Of a stretch of DNA of 55,645 nt, positions 8,546 through 22,024 are shown in pieces (within the stretch, counting starts at the first letter, position 1; each line of letters starts with the position of its first letter). Location of the stretch: positions 1 through 55,645 of IMG/VR virus record IMGVR_UViG_3300042475_003510; one strand, 5' to 3'. The notes beneath the pieces are model-generated. The model was not told where the DNA came from, searched no databases, and worked only from the letters and a program-made list of their open reading frames with translations. The position numbers and the translations under genes were made by a program. The DNA comes from a virus.

Positions 8546-10417
8546 ATGAAAAAAGTAGGGACTGTATTATTAATAACTCGTTATGGTGGTTTGGGTGATC
8601 TCATAATGATGCTTCCGACCATCAAGGCTCTAAAAGAAAAACATAATAATTGTAAAATAGTTCTTCGAACATACAAGGATTATGAAAATTTCATAAAAGA
8701 ATCCCCATTAATTGATCAAGTAGTATTAGATGATAATGGCTATAATCTGTTTACTACACACGAAGGAGTTTTTTCTTTAAAAGAAGATAACGCTTTTGCA
8801 AGTAAAGATCAAAAAGTCATTCATTACAATTTCCAAGGAGTTATAGAAAACCGTAAAGACGTTCATGGTGTAATTGCGTTTGCAGAACATGCTAAAGTAA
8901 ATGTTGTTTTTGATGGAAGTTATGAAAAAAACCTTTTGAATTGGTATGATAGAAATAGCGAAAGTCCGTCAATTGTGGTTCAATTAAGAAACGTGGGAGA
9001 TGGGAGAGATTTAACTATAAAGGATTTACCTTACGAAGAACTTTTAAAAAATAATGCATATTTTATAGATAAAATTATACCAGATAAAGATTATTTGAAC
9101 CTAATTGCAAATAGTAAAATTTTTGTTGGTACAAATTCTTCAGGTTTACCTATTGCTGCCGCAACTCATGTGCCTTGTATGTTTATTTTGTTTAATGAAG
9201 AATTTCCTCCTTCAATACGAAGTTACAATGGAGTTTATAATTATACAAATACAAAGGAACTATCCGCCGATTTATCAAAATATCTTTTAAAAGATTGTCA
9301 TTACAAGAAGATTGGGTTGTCGATGATAGTTAAAAATGAATCCAGAGTCATTAAAAGATGTTTGGATAGTGTAAAACCATTGGTTGATTATGTTTGTATA
9401 TCAGATACGGGTTCAACAGATAATACAATCGAAATAATTGAACAATGGTTAAAAGAAAACAGTATAAAAGGTGAAGTAAATCGAGAAAAATGGGAAAATT
9501 TTGCCTCTAATAGAAGTAAATCATTAGAAAATCTCAGAAAACATAAAGACATTGACTATACATTGGTTATAGATGCAGATGAGATATTAAAATTTGATGA
9601 TAATTTCGATTATTTTAAATTTAAAACTAGTTTAACAGCGGATTTATATAATATTACTTGTAAATTTGGTAGTATTGAATATGCAAGGACAAATTTATTC
9701 AAAAATTCCAAAAATTTTTATTATAAATGTGTTTTACACGAATATCTGGAATGTTATGAGCCTATTTTAAGTCGAGACACTGCAAAAGGCGTATATAATA
9801 TCCCAATTCAAGATTCTGCCCGAAATACAGATGTTCAAAAATATCAAAATGATGCTAAATTATTAGAGGAAGCATTAAAAACGGAAAAAGATCCTTATTT
9901 AATTCAAAGATATACCTTTTATCTTGCTCAATCGTATAAAGATTGTGAGCAAAATGGTAAAGCGATCTATTGGTATAACAAAAGAGCCGAATTAGGTGGT
10001 TGGGATCAAGAAGTATATTGGTCTTTGTATCAGGTAGCTCGATTAAAAGAAATCATGGGCTATCCCGAAGATGATATTGTCCAAAGTTATCTTCGTGCTT
10101 ATGAAAAATGTACTTCCAGAATCGAAGCATTGCATAATGCTATTAAATTTTGCAGAACACATGGTAGAGATCATCAAGCATATATGATTGGAAAATATGC
10201 CAAATCATTACCAGTTGATAAAACTGGACTATTTGTAGAAACTTGGATGATAGATTATGCTTTAGATGATGAATTTTCTATTGCCTGTTATTGGTCAGGT
10301 CACTATGCAGAGGGATTAAAGGTTTCTGAAGAATTAATCAACAAAATACCAGAAGATCAAAAACCTAGAATACAACAAAATATACAATTCTTTAAAGAAA
10401 AATTACTCGTAAAATGA
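8546..10417 (+). CDS. Fusion protein: GT9-like domain, GT2 glycosyltransferase, TPR-like C-terminus
   Basis: A protein of 623 residues with three parts. Residues 1-250 begin LLITRYGGLGDLIMMLPTIK, the GT9 opening, and carry NSSGLPIAAATHVPC typical of the second GT-B domain. Residues about 254-440 are a GT2 (GT-A) domain: KIGLSMIVKNESRVIKRC, then SDTGSTDNT and VIDADEIL, the acidic metal-binding motif. The last about 180 residues are helical with repeats (YTFYLAQSYKDCEQNGKAIY) like tetratricopeptides, as in GT2-TPR proteins. It may add two sugars in sequence. Its last 15 bases overlap the convergent gene at 10403. Confidence 0.75.
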   Translation: MKKVGTVLLITRYGGLGDLIMMLPTIKALKEKHNNCKIVLRTYKDYENFIKESPLIDQVVLDDNGYNLFTTHEGVFSLKEDNAFASKDQKVIHYNFQGVIENRKDVHGVIAFAEHAKVNVVFDGSYEKNLLNWYDRNSESPSIVVQLRNVGDGRDLTIKDLPYEELLKNNAYFIDKIIPDKDYLNLIANSKIFVGTNSSGLPIAAATHVPCMFILFNEEFPPSIRSYNGVYNYTNTKELSADLSKYLLKDCHYKKIGLSMIVKNESRVIKRCLDSVKPLVDYVCISDTGSTDNTIEIIEQWLKENSIKGEVNREKWENFASNRSKSLENLRKHKDIDYTLVIDADEILKFDDNFDYFKFKTSLTADLYNITCKFGSIEYARTNLFKNSKNFYYKCVLHEYLECYEPILSRDTAKGVYNIPIQDSARNTDVQKYQNDAKLLEEALKTEKDPYLIQRYTFYLAQSYKDCEQNGKAIYWYNKRAELGGWDQEVYWSLYQVARLKEIMGYPEDDIVQSYLRAYEKCTSRIEALHNAIKFCRTHGRDHQAYMIGKYAKSLPVDKTGLFVETWMIDYALDDEFSIACYWSGHYAEGLKVSEELINKIPEDQKPRIQQNIQFFKEKLLVK

Positions 10418-10612
10418 TTGTGATTCTAAATCATAAAACTTTCCAATGTTATCTGGAGAGTATTCGATGTCAGGTAAACATATTTCAACTACATTTGAAT
10501 ATGTTTTAGTTGGGTAATCAAATACTTGATAAGTTCTACCATCTTGTGGAGCATTAGAATATCTCAACAGCCTGTAGTTATCATCTTGATTAAATATACC
10601 GTAATATGTCAT
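10403..10612 (-). CDS. Small hypothetical protein
   Basis: A protein of 69 residues, rich in Tyr and Asp (MTYYGIFNQDDNYRLLRY at the N-terminus). It follows the collagen-like fibre gene with a one-base gap and overlaps the convergent GT gene by 15 bases. Small proteins at this place often accompany fibres as chaperones or caps, but nothing in the sequence shows this. Function is unknown. Confidence 0.5.
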   Translation of the reverse strand: MTYYGIFNQDDNYRLLRYSNAPQDGRTYQVFDYPTKTYSNVVEICLPDIEYSPDNIGKFYDLESQSFYE

Positions 10613-10613
10613 A

Positions 10614-12681
<2,068 letters not shown>

Positions 12682-12685
12682 TAAA

Positions 12686-12693
12686 TATTTATC
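12686..12693 (-). promoter_or_regulatory. Late-promoter-like element GATAAATA
   Basis: On the minus strand GATAAATA ends 8 bases before the start codon of the collagen-like fibre gene (ATG at 12677). Confidence 0.45.
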
Positions 12694-12701
12694 ATTTTTT
12701 C

Positions 12702-13040
12702 TTATAAATTATCTTTAATATAGATAACTCTATTAAGATGTTCTCCGTCTGAAAATTTTATAAGAATTTCAGCATAGCCTTTGTCTAAATTGATACTAAA
12801 GTCTTCATAAGATTCACCTAGATTTTTTGATTCTAAATAAAGACTTTTTACTAAATTAATGGCATCTTCGGTATGTAAATTTTCCGCTTTAATTGAGGTA
12901 AACCCTGAACTAGGATAAACTAGAGTATATCTTGAATTATCTAATTCTTCATTGTAATTTAAATTTAATAAAGTTAAAGAATCTGTTTGTTTATCAAGAT
13001 AAACATTTAAATACTGATCATATATTTCGACATTTTTCAT
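12702..13040 (-). CDS. Small hypothetical protein in fibre cluster
   Basis: A protein of 112 residues from ATG 13040, two bases after the stop of the protease gene; an in-frame TTG at 13070 would overlap that gene and is less likely. The sequence alternates hydrophobic and charged residues (EIYDQYLNVYLDKQTDSLTL, then YAEILIKFSDGEHL) like a small beta-rich domain. No family is recognised. Tight spacing suggests it is made together with the protease and fibres, perhaps as a virion accessory protein. Confidence 0.5.
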   Translation of the reverse strand: MKNVEIYDQYLNVYLDKQTDSLTLLNLNYNEELDNSRYTLVYPSSGFTSIKAENLHTEDAINLVKSLYLESKNLGESYEDFSINLDKGYAEILIKFSDGEHLNRVIYIKDNL

Positions 13041-13042
13041 AA

Positions 13043-14266
13043 TTAAATTACTGTTAAACCAGTTTGCCAATATCTTTTATTTCCTTCGTCAACATATGGC
13101 AAATCTGATTTTCCTTCTACATACTTAACTCTTTCTTTCCCTAAATCAGTCAAAGCTGTAGTTTGTCCATCCCACGACGATAATTGTAATGTTGAACAAA
13201 TATTATCGATTCTACAAGCATATGATGGACTATTATCTCCTAAATCTGAACCAGCAAAAGTTAAACCAACCACTTTCCATGCGCTTAAAGATTGGCTTTC
13301 TGGATTTATTAAAGCACAAACAGCACTTCCAGAATCTCCACCGCTACTAGCAACAGTAAATGTTCCTCTATAAGTTAAACATGATGTAAAATTTAAAATA
13401 TTTCCACTAAAATTAACACCTACAGAAACTCCGACTTGAGTAGCAGTAAGAGAACACGATTCAGAACCCCAAGGTATAGAACCTGGCCATCCCACAGGAC
13501 CAGTTGTTGCACCTGATTTAAAAATTGGATTTTTATTTATGACCAAATTATCAATTTCAGAGGTAGTGGCAAATTCAAGATTTCCATAATTTAAATTTAA
13601 TTGTTTAAAAGATGTAAGTGTGTTTACTCTACTTGAATTTGTTATTGCTACAACGGCTGCATCAATTGTGTTCCCACTTGCTAAAAGCGGAACATACCTT
13701 TTTAATTTCATTGTAGATTGATTTGACCAAGGGAAAGCTTGGTATACTGTTGTTTGTCTATTGCTAAAACTTGAAGACAATAAAGATGCGTCTCTTTCTG
13801 TATAAGCAGCAACGTGTGCATTTGTTAATGCAACAAGAGTATTGTCGGTGAGATCTTTACAGATAAGTCCCATAGTTCCTGTAAATGCACTGTTTCCTAA
13901 ATTTAATGGATTATCTATTGATATTCTTGTTCCACCGATATATGTTGTTCGAGATGATCTATGTAATGAAACGGGTTCAACTGAATCACTAATTTCATAG
14001 CAAGATGGGTATGCAACAGCTTGTGGTATTTGAATAACATCAGTAGTAAAAATACTACCATCTTCTGTTGTTATTGTTGATGGTAAAATTTCATTTTGTG
14101 GAATAGATGATAATGGTTTTTTTTCTGTAACACCAAAAACTATAGAAAGTTCGTTTGTTAATTTTCCATCAACTTCTTTAAATCCATAACCAACCGAATG
14201 AACATATTCTGGAGTTTCTTGTAAAAGCTTTTGTGTAAGCTTTTCTATATTTTCAATATTATTCAT
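13043..14266 (-). CDS. Trypsin-like serine protease (S1/Nal1-like)
   Basis: A protein of 407 residues from ATG 14266, overlapping the upstream gene by 8 bases. The N-terminus (VHSVGYGFKEVDGKLTNELS, then IVFGVTEKKPLSSIP) is the pro-region pattern of bacterial Nal1-like S1 peptidases. The catalytic triad is visible in order: His151 in LVALTNAHVAA, Asp202 in NTIDAAVVAI, and Ser312 in SSGGDSGSAV. No signal peptide is seen, so it acts in the cell or is carried on the virion. It sits inside the collagen-like fibre cluster, which suggests processing of a fibre, of itself, or of a host surface protein. Family assignment is firm; the target is unknown. Confidence 0.85.
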   Translation of the reverse strand: MNNIENIEKLTQKLLQETPEYVHSVGYGFKEVDGKLTNELSIVFGVTEKKPLSSIPQNEILPSTITTEDGSIFTTDVIQIPQAVAYPSCYEISDSVEPVSLHRSSRTTYIGGTRISIDNPLNLGNSAFTGTMGLICKDLTDNTLVALTNAHVAAYTERDASLLSSSFSNRQTTVYQAFPWSNQSTMKLKRYVPLLASGNTIDAAVVAITNSSRVNTLTSFKQLNLNYGNLEFATTSEIDNLVINKNPIFKSGATTGPVGWPGSIPWGSESCSLTATQVGVSVGVNFSGNILNFTSCLTYRGTFTVASSGGDSGSAVCALINPESQSLSAWKVVGLTFAGSDLGDNSPSYACRIDNICSTLQLSSWDGQTTALTDLGKERVKYVEGKSDLPYVDEGNKRYWQTGLTVI

Positions 14267-14968
14267 ACGATACAAATGTTGTATATGTTGAAGATGGTAT
14301 TGTGCTTACAGGTTCATCTATTCTATAAACTTTTATGCCATTAAAATATAAATCATTAACAGTTGCTGGTGTTGGATCTGTTCCAGAAATATAAAATTTA
14401 AAACCTCTAATATTACTATAACCGTTACGTGTTATATCATTTTCAGTATAAGTTGTTGAATTTAAAGTTACTGAATAACTATAAGAATTTAAATTAGTTT
14501 TTTTCAAAACTATTCTTGCTACCATTGTTGGTGAATAATCTTGTCCTGTGCTTATTCCATTTATAATATAATTTCCTGCTCCTCCACCACCAACATTAAA
14601 ATTAAAAACTTCTTGGGACCATTCTGTATCACTGTAAGCACTAAACCCCTTATTTCCGTTTCTAAAATTTACAGATATTGCTGCGGATAATGCATAACCT
14701 ACCGACAAACTTGATGGTAAGTTTCTTTTTAAATCTATAAAACTTCCCGCTGGATTTCCATATGCCCCAAAAGATACTCCATTTGTATCTATTAAATTAC
14801 CGAATGATTGCCCTATAAATGCACCAGCCGTACCGTTTGATGTAAAATCCCATGCATTGAAACCATAACCAAAATTAGATGCTCCAATAAAAGATCCTCC
14901 ATAGTTATTGGCTCTATCTTCACCAATAACAGAATTCGATCCTGCTAAAGATCCTAAAAATGTTCTCA

Positions 14969-14969
<1 letters not shown>
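14259..14969 (-). CDS. Putative fibre head or virion protein
   Basis: A protein of 236 residues from ATG 14969, which shares one base with the previous stop (TAATG). It is rich in Gly, Asn, Ser and Phe (GGSFIGASNFGYGFNAWDF), beta-rich and without enzyme motifs. The C-terminal half (KLNSYSYSVTLNS-like strands and DPTPATVNDLYFNGIKVY) resembles lectin-type sandwich domains ending in a strand that describes a ligand-binding face, but this is weak. It is coupled between a collagen-like fibre and the serine protease, so it may be a separate receptor-binding head. Confidence 0.5.
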
Positions 14970-17689
<2,720 letters not shown>

Positions 17690-18976
17690 TTACATTATAT
17701 TTATCAACAATTCACCATCAATAGTATAAAGCGGTAAACCGTTTATTGAATAAAGTGCAAGATTGTCAATATAACTAGTAGTTATTTGATTAATTTTTAT
17801 TCCACTAATTCCTCTAAAAAATGTTGAATCTTTAGATTGTGGAAAAAGATTATTTATCTTGTTTTTTATATCTTTAGTCATTCTCCCATAACCTGCTTCA
17901 TTTTGTACTATAAGATCTAATGTTACTGGATAATCATATGGAAATAAATCTGTATTTAATTGAGGCAATTCAAAATAAATCAAACCAGAATCATAAGAAA
18001 ATGCTGAAACAGGAACTGCATTAAATGAAGGATAAATTTGTTCCATATAGGTTCCTGAAAATGGATTAAAATACGAAACAGGTGTTGTAAAAATGTTTGG
18101 ATTATCGGCACTTAAGTATAAGTTTGTTAAATTTGAAAAACTTTCACCAAAAACAGCAACACTTTTATGATCAGTTGTTTGACCAGAAAGAAAATAAAAA
18201 CTTGTAGGACTTACATATCTAATCTGAGGTCTAGCTGATATGGCTGTGCTAAAAGTTTCATATTGATCTAGGTCTGTTATTAAATCGTCAGATATTAAAT
18301 CTTGTTCATTGACCGGAACATAATCTGTATTGATTACATATATCTTTTTATAAGTTTCTATATAATCTGTACTCTTAAATAACCATCCTTTTATAGTAAA
18401 AGAAGTATCTGCTGTCACTCTAAACGATTGGTTTGCCCCTAAATCTGTTGGATATTGTACGTTTATATTACCAGACCATAATACTTCTGTTCTTATTTCA
18501 TAATCTTTTCCATAAGACACAGGTAATTTCCAAGATATAACTATATAAGGGTCGCAATAAGGAACAAAGTTAGATATAATTTGATCCATATCGGTCTGAT
18601 ATTTGGTTATAATAGTCATATTAATACCAATATTAATCGGAACAGGTTGTCTGATTCCTTTTATAAATTCTCTTTCATCACCCGCTATAGACAATGCATC
18701 AATATTAAAACCACTGTTTTTATTAAAAACTCTAGATTGATCTCTTTGAATCGAACCGATGTTTATAGCTACGGCGGGTACAGTTAGACCACCGGGTGCT
18801 GGCTTTTTAAGCGTTTCTACAACCCTTTGTTTAGGTGCATATACAAAATTAACTTTAAATTGACTCTGTGGAATATTACTGTCTTTAGCAAATCTTTTTA
18901 CTATAATATCATTGAATGCAGAGGTAAATTGCTCAATTAATGTTTGTATTTCTTTATTATAAGTCCATTTCTTCAC
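17690..18976 (-). CDS. 15: Tail sheath terminator/stabiliser, T4 gp15-like
   Basis: A protein of 428 residues with a GTG start at 18976. The first 230 residues follow T4 gp15 in order: helix with FNDIIVKRF, FVYAPKQRVVE, a loop, then PINIGINMTIITKYQTDMDQ and IISNFVPYCDPYIVISWK, and later SFTIKGWLFKSTDYI. T4 gp15 caps the finished tail and connects it to the head. Compared with gp15 (272 residues) this protein has an added C-terminal part of about 190 residues containing what looks like an Ig/IPT-type domain (RYVSPTSFYFLSGQ) and a disordered tail. Homology is from motif order only; the extension is unexplained. Confidence 0.7.
   Translation of the reverse strand: MKKWTYNKEIQTLIEQFTSAFNDIIVKRFAKDSNIPQSQFKVNFVYAPKQRVVETLKKPAPGGLTVPAVAINIGSIQRDQSRVFNKNSGFNIDALSIAGDEREFIKGIRQPVPINIGINMTIITKYQTDMDQIISNFVPYCDPYIVISWKLPVSYGKDYEIRTEVLWSGNINVQYPTDLGANQSFRVTADTSFTIKGWLFKSTDYIETYKKIYVINTDYVPVNEQDLISDDLITDLDQYETFSTAISARPQIRYVSPTSFYFLSGQTTDHKSVAVFGESFSNLTNLYLSADNPNIFTTPVSYFNPFSGTYMEQIYPSFNAVPVSAFSYDSGLIYFELPQLNTDLFPYDYPVTLDLIVQNEAGYGRMTKDIKNKINNLFPQSKDSTFFRGISGIKINQITTSYIDNLALYSINGLPLYTIDGELLINIM
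17698..17705 (-). promoter_or_regulatory. Late-promoter-like element GATAAATA
   Basis: GATAAATATAAT on the minus strand lies inside the 3' end of the gp15-like gene and ends 14 bases before the ATG of collagen-like fibre 3 at 17683. It would let the fibre cluster be made separately from gp15. Confidence 0.45.
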
Positions 18977-18985
18977 TTATAATAT

Positions 18986-20644
18986 TTAGTGTATTCTATT
19001 TAAAAAATGCTTTGGTAATATATCTTTATTTTCTGTAATCGCTCTAGTGGCGTTTCCATCAAGGATATAAGTTATAGAATAATCGTCTTTGGATCTAGTA
19101 CATCTACCAGCCATTTGAACCAGATTATTAAGCATCGAGTATGCATATTGATTAGAGTCTGAATCAAATTTTTTCTTAATTCTTTTAGAACTTAATGGAA
19201 GATAAGGTGCTTTTACAATAATCTGAAATCTACCTAAATCGCCATCTAAGCTAATTCCCGTATCTAAAGAAGGACTGATCAATACCGTTGGATGTAATGC
19301 TCTTTTATGTTGTTCCAAAATTTCCTCGTTAGTTATACCTTCTTGTCTAAAAAGAAACCTAGAATCATTCTTTAAATACTTGTAAAATTCCTGTGTAATT
19401 GAATTGGTGTGTGTATGGATTACACCCTTATAGTCTTTGTGTTTTTTACACAACTCTATACAAGCATTAATAATATTATCTAAATCTTTATTTTTGGAGC
19501 TATAAGATAGATTATATTTTGTGGTACAATAAATTGGTGATTTTTCAGAATTGAATGGGGAAAGTAGTTCTATATATTCGTATTCATTTTCAGATATACC
19601 CATACTTTTAGCAAAATGTTTGTGATTACTCAATGTGGCTGACATTAACAAAACTTTATCAGCAACATTGAATATTTCTTTAAACAAGGGCCTTATATCA
19701 TAAGGAACAAAGATAACTCTCTTTGCGCTTTTTTCTTCAATTAAAAAATTACATTCGTCCCAGTATTCAATAGCTTTGGACATAGAACCTTGCAATCTAG
19801 AAAGCTTATTAAGCTTCTGCATCAATTTAGAATATTGTGCATCAGCAGAAGTTATTTTTGATATTTTCAATGCCTGTTTTTTTAAATCTTTTATCTGATC
19901 AAGAACTTGATTGTATATATCAAATAACCAACTTCTAGCTTCAGTTATATTATCAGTAATTAATTTTTTATGAGCTATATCACAAGATTTTAATAAAGAA
20001 TAGTTTATTTCTATAGTGAAATGACCAACAAGCTCGTCTTCGATACCATCTGCTTCATCACAAACAAACATTTCACGTTTTTGAAGAAAAGGTCTTAGAT
20101 TAAAAAAACTTCTATAGTTTAAAATAGATGTTTTAGAATATATACTTTTGTTTTTCGCTTCATAATAAGGACATATACAAGAAGAAAAACAATTAGTTTT
20201 AATCTTTTTATCAAAAATACATGGCGCATTGTCTGTTGTCTGGTTCAAATCCACCTGACACTGATAATTGTTTTTACCTTTAAAGGTATGATGTTCTGGA
20301 AACAAACTTAAATATTGATCTTGTAATGCTTTGGTCATCGTTAGTATAAAACTACCATATTTTGGTTTGTTAATATGGTCCATGTCATATAGATAATCTC
20401 CCATGGCACTTTTCCGATAAAGTTGATAAGCAAGAATGTCCCTTTTTCTTTCTGAATCAATTTCTGTAGTGCTTTCAGAAGCAGCTAAAGCAATATGACT
20501 CTTTCCTATGCCTGTTGGCATACAGGCAATAACGTATTTTTTTCCACTAGCCCAAATTTGTTCTATTTTTTCAAGAGCTTCAATTTGTGATGGTCTAGGT
20601 TCATATTGTTTAGGAAAAAAATCAATTAGGTTGAAGTTTTGCAA
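18986..20644 (-). CDS. DinG/XPD-type superfamily 2 DNA helicase
   Basis: A protein of 552 residues. Walker A is CMPTGIGKS (Lys48), the DEAD box is VCDEADG (196-199), motif III is LLMSATLSNH, and motif VI is QMAGRCTRSKDD. Between Walker A and the DEAD box five cysteines (129, 142, 152, 156, 158) could hold the iron-sulphur cluster typical of this family. The length fits a minimal 5'-3' helicase with damage repair or recombination roles. The start is a TTG at 20644: an in-frame stop lies four codons upstream, and AGGAGG is placed six bases before the TTG. It overlaps the upstream zinc-finger gene by 23 bases. Confidence 0.85.
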   Translation of the reverse strand: MQNFNLIDFFPKQYEPRPSQIEALEKIEQIWASGKKYVIACMPTGIGKSHIALAASESTTEIDSERKRDILAYQLYRKSAMGDYLYDMDHINKPKYGSFILTMTKALQDQYLSLFPEHHTFKGKNNYQCQVDLNQTTDNAPCIFDKKIKTNCFSSCICPYYEAKNKSIYSKTSILNYRSFFNLRPFLQKREMFVCDEADGIEDELVGHFTIEINYSLLKSCDIAHKKLITDNITEARSWLFDIYNQVLDQIKDLKKQALKISKITSADAQYSKLMQKLNKLSRLQGSMSKAIEYWDECNFLIEEKSAKRVIFVPYDIRPLFKEIFNVADKVLLMSATLSNHKHFAKSMGISENEYEYIELLSPFNSEKSPIYCTTKYNLSYSSKNKDLDNIINACIELCKKHKDYKGVIHTHTNSITQEFYKYLKNDSRFLFRQEGITNEEILEQHKRALHPTVLISPSLDTGISLDGDLGRFQIIVKAPYLPLSSKRIKKKFDSDSNQYAYSMLNNLVQMAGRCTRSKDDYSITYILDGNATRAITENKDILPKHFLNRIH

Positions 20645-20894
20645 GTTCTTCCTCCTTCAATAATTGTTTAAAAATATCCAAATCTACTTGTTTTCTTAAA
20701 CATAGACATGGTGTATATGTAAAATCGGTCAAAGATTTATCAATGTATCCCCTACCATAGCACTTTTTACAGCTTTGACTGGGTTTTTTCTTTAGTGGAA
20801 ACTGGCCTTGACTTAATAAGCCGACATCTTCTTTTAATACTTGAAAATATTTTCCGGTAAAAATATTATAGCAATTTATAGTTTGATCATTCAT
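20622..20894 (-). CDS. Small zinc-binding protein (DnaJ-type CxxCxGxG)
   Basis: A protein of 90 residues with Cys42 and Cys45 in CKKCYGRGY and Cys63 and Cys65 in CLC, a half DnaJ-type zinc ribbon. Such small proteins are common in phages and their role is unknown; protein or nucleic-acid binding is possible. It overlaps the helicase gene by 23 bases and the upstream gene by 8, so production of the helicase may depend on its translation. Confidence 0.6.
   Translation of the reverse strand: MNDQTINCYNIFTGKYFQVLKEDVGLLSQGQFPLKKKPSQSCKKCYGRGYIDKSLTDFTYTPCLCLRKQVDLDIFKQLLKEEELAKLQPN
20651..20656 (-). promoter_or_regulatory. Shine-Dalgarno AGGAGG deciding the TTG start of the helicase
   Basis: AGGAGG on the minus strand lies 6 bases before the TTG at 20644. 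It also forms part of Lys-Glu codons of the overlapping gene, so chance is possible, but a stop codon just upstream leaves the TTG as the only reasonable start near the 5' end. Confidence 0.55.
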
Positions 20895-21252
20895 TTGTTA
20901 TTTCCTCTATCACTAATATAGTATCACCGAACTTATTATTCCTTTTTGATTTATTAAATGTACCTCTAAGGACTATTTCAGATTCGGGACAATATCTTGA
21001 TAAAGATTTTAACCTATAATCAAAATAAATCAAGCCGTCTTCTTTATGTTCTTCGTGAGAAAATGGTATAGGCAATTCCAGTTTTTCTTTTTTATTTTTA
21101 CTAGTTAAAATATGAAAAACCAAATAAAAATTTCTTTGAACAAACAATTCAATTTTACCTTTTTTTAATATTTTATTTTTAATTTGAAAAGAAACAGTTT
21201 TCTGCAATAAAGACTTACACAGTTCTTCCAAGGCTGACGAAGTTATATTCAT
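20887..21252 (-). CDS. Hypothetical protein
   Basis: A protein of 121 residues with an N-terminal helix (SALEELCKSLLQKTVSFQIK) followed by basic beta strands and an extended region (YFDYRLKSLSRYCPESEIVL). The composition might fit a small nucleic-acid binding protein, but no motif proves this. It overlaps both neighbours by 4-8 bases. Confidence 0.5.
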   Translation of the reverse strand: MNITSSALEELCKSLLQKTVSFQIKNKILKKGKIELFVQRNFYLVFHILTSKNKKEKLELPIPFSHEEHKEDGLIYFDYRLKSLSRYCPESEIVLRGTFNKSKRNNKFGDTILVIEEITNE

Positions 21253-21629
21253 TTATTTATAAAATTATATTTTTGTTGTTTTGTCATATTTCTTATTTTT
21301 TTATCGAAATACTCCCAAAATTTTTCTTGAGGAAACGTTGGTACGGCTGTAATAAAATTAACACCATTAGCTGGAATCATTCTCCAGTCTTGTTTTAAAA
21401 TATCAAATGCTACAACTAAACCATATTTAATAGCATCGTATGGTAAACTTCCTGTAGGTGTTGTATAATGAAATGTTGTTCTGCCTAATGCAGAACTCAA
21501 CAATCTTCGATCATTTGTACATAACATACGTCTTATAGGTTTAGGATTTGGTTTTCCTCTTCTATTAAAAACTAGTTCTACTAAATGATTATTACAAAGT
21601 TGTTGTAACTCATTTCGTGTTAAAATCAT
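21249..21629 (-). CDS. SH3-like beta-barrel protein (DUF2693-like)
   Basis: A protein of 126 residues. An N-terminal helix TRNELQQLCNNHLVELVFNR is followed by a basic loop and the segment YGLVVAFDILKQDWRMIPAN. That last pattern, a strand with FD followed by a W-R pair, resembles small SH3-barrel (WYL-like/DUF2693) proteins common in T4-like phages. Function is unknown in that family. The start shares one base with the preceding stop (TAATG). Confidence 0.5.
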   Translation of the reverse strand: MILTRNELQQLCNNHLVELVFNRRGKPNPKPIRRMLCTNDRRLLSSALGRTTFHYTTPTGSLPYDAIKYGLVVAFDILKQDWRMIPANGVNFITAVPTFPQEKFWEYFDKKIRNMTKQQKYNFINK

Positions 21630-22018
21630 TATTTTTTAAATTTAACTTCACAAACACCAAATATTCTATTTTCACTAAGAAAAACAATATTTTTGAGGTC
21701 ATTTATATTTGCTGCTTGAATACCTTTGTCATTAGGGAAAACGATATGGTCGCCCACTTTTACAGTTTTACAGTTAGGTCCTGCTAATACAACTTTTCCA
21801 ACTCTCCAAACAAAGTTTACAGTATTAATTGGGACCCATATGCTTCCTCTTTTAATCTCGGTTCCTTCTTCGTTTACATCAACATATTGTACCATTAAAA
21901 TATCATCCAACACTTTAGTCAGATTCCAGCCGTCGAGTTCTAATGCATGTCCTTGATATTGTTCTAGTTGAACTTTACCACCAATTCTATCTTCTAGGTT
22001 TTTAGGTCTTTCTATCAT
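21629..22018 (-). CDS. GroES/gp31-like co-chaperonin (candidate)
   Basis: A protein of 129 residues. The order of segments fits GroES-type co-chaperonins: DDILMVQYVDVNEEGTEIKR followed by GSIWVPI, then FVWRVGKVVLAGPNCKTVKV, GDHIVFPNDKGIQA, and a final strand ENRIFGVCEVKF. The part between the first two segments would be the mobile loop that docks with GroEL. In T4, gp31 lets the host GroEL fold the major capsid protein. The match is by pattern only; other small beta-barrel proteins could look similar. Confidence 0.6.
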   Translation of the reverse strand: MIERPKNLEDRIGGKVQLEQYQGHALELDGWNLTKVLDDILMVQYVDVNEEGTEIKRGSIWVPINTVNFVWRVGKVVLAGPNCKTVKVGDHIVFPNDKGIQAANINDLKNIVFLSENRIFGVCEVKFKK

Positions 22019-22024
22019 ATATGT

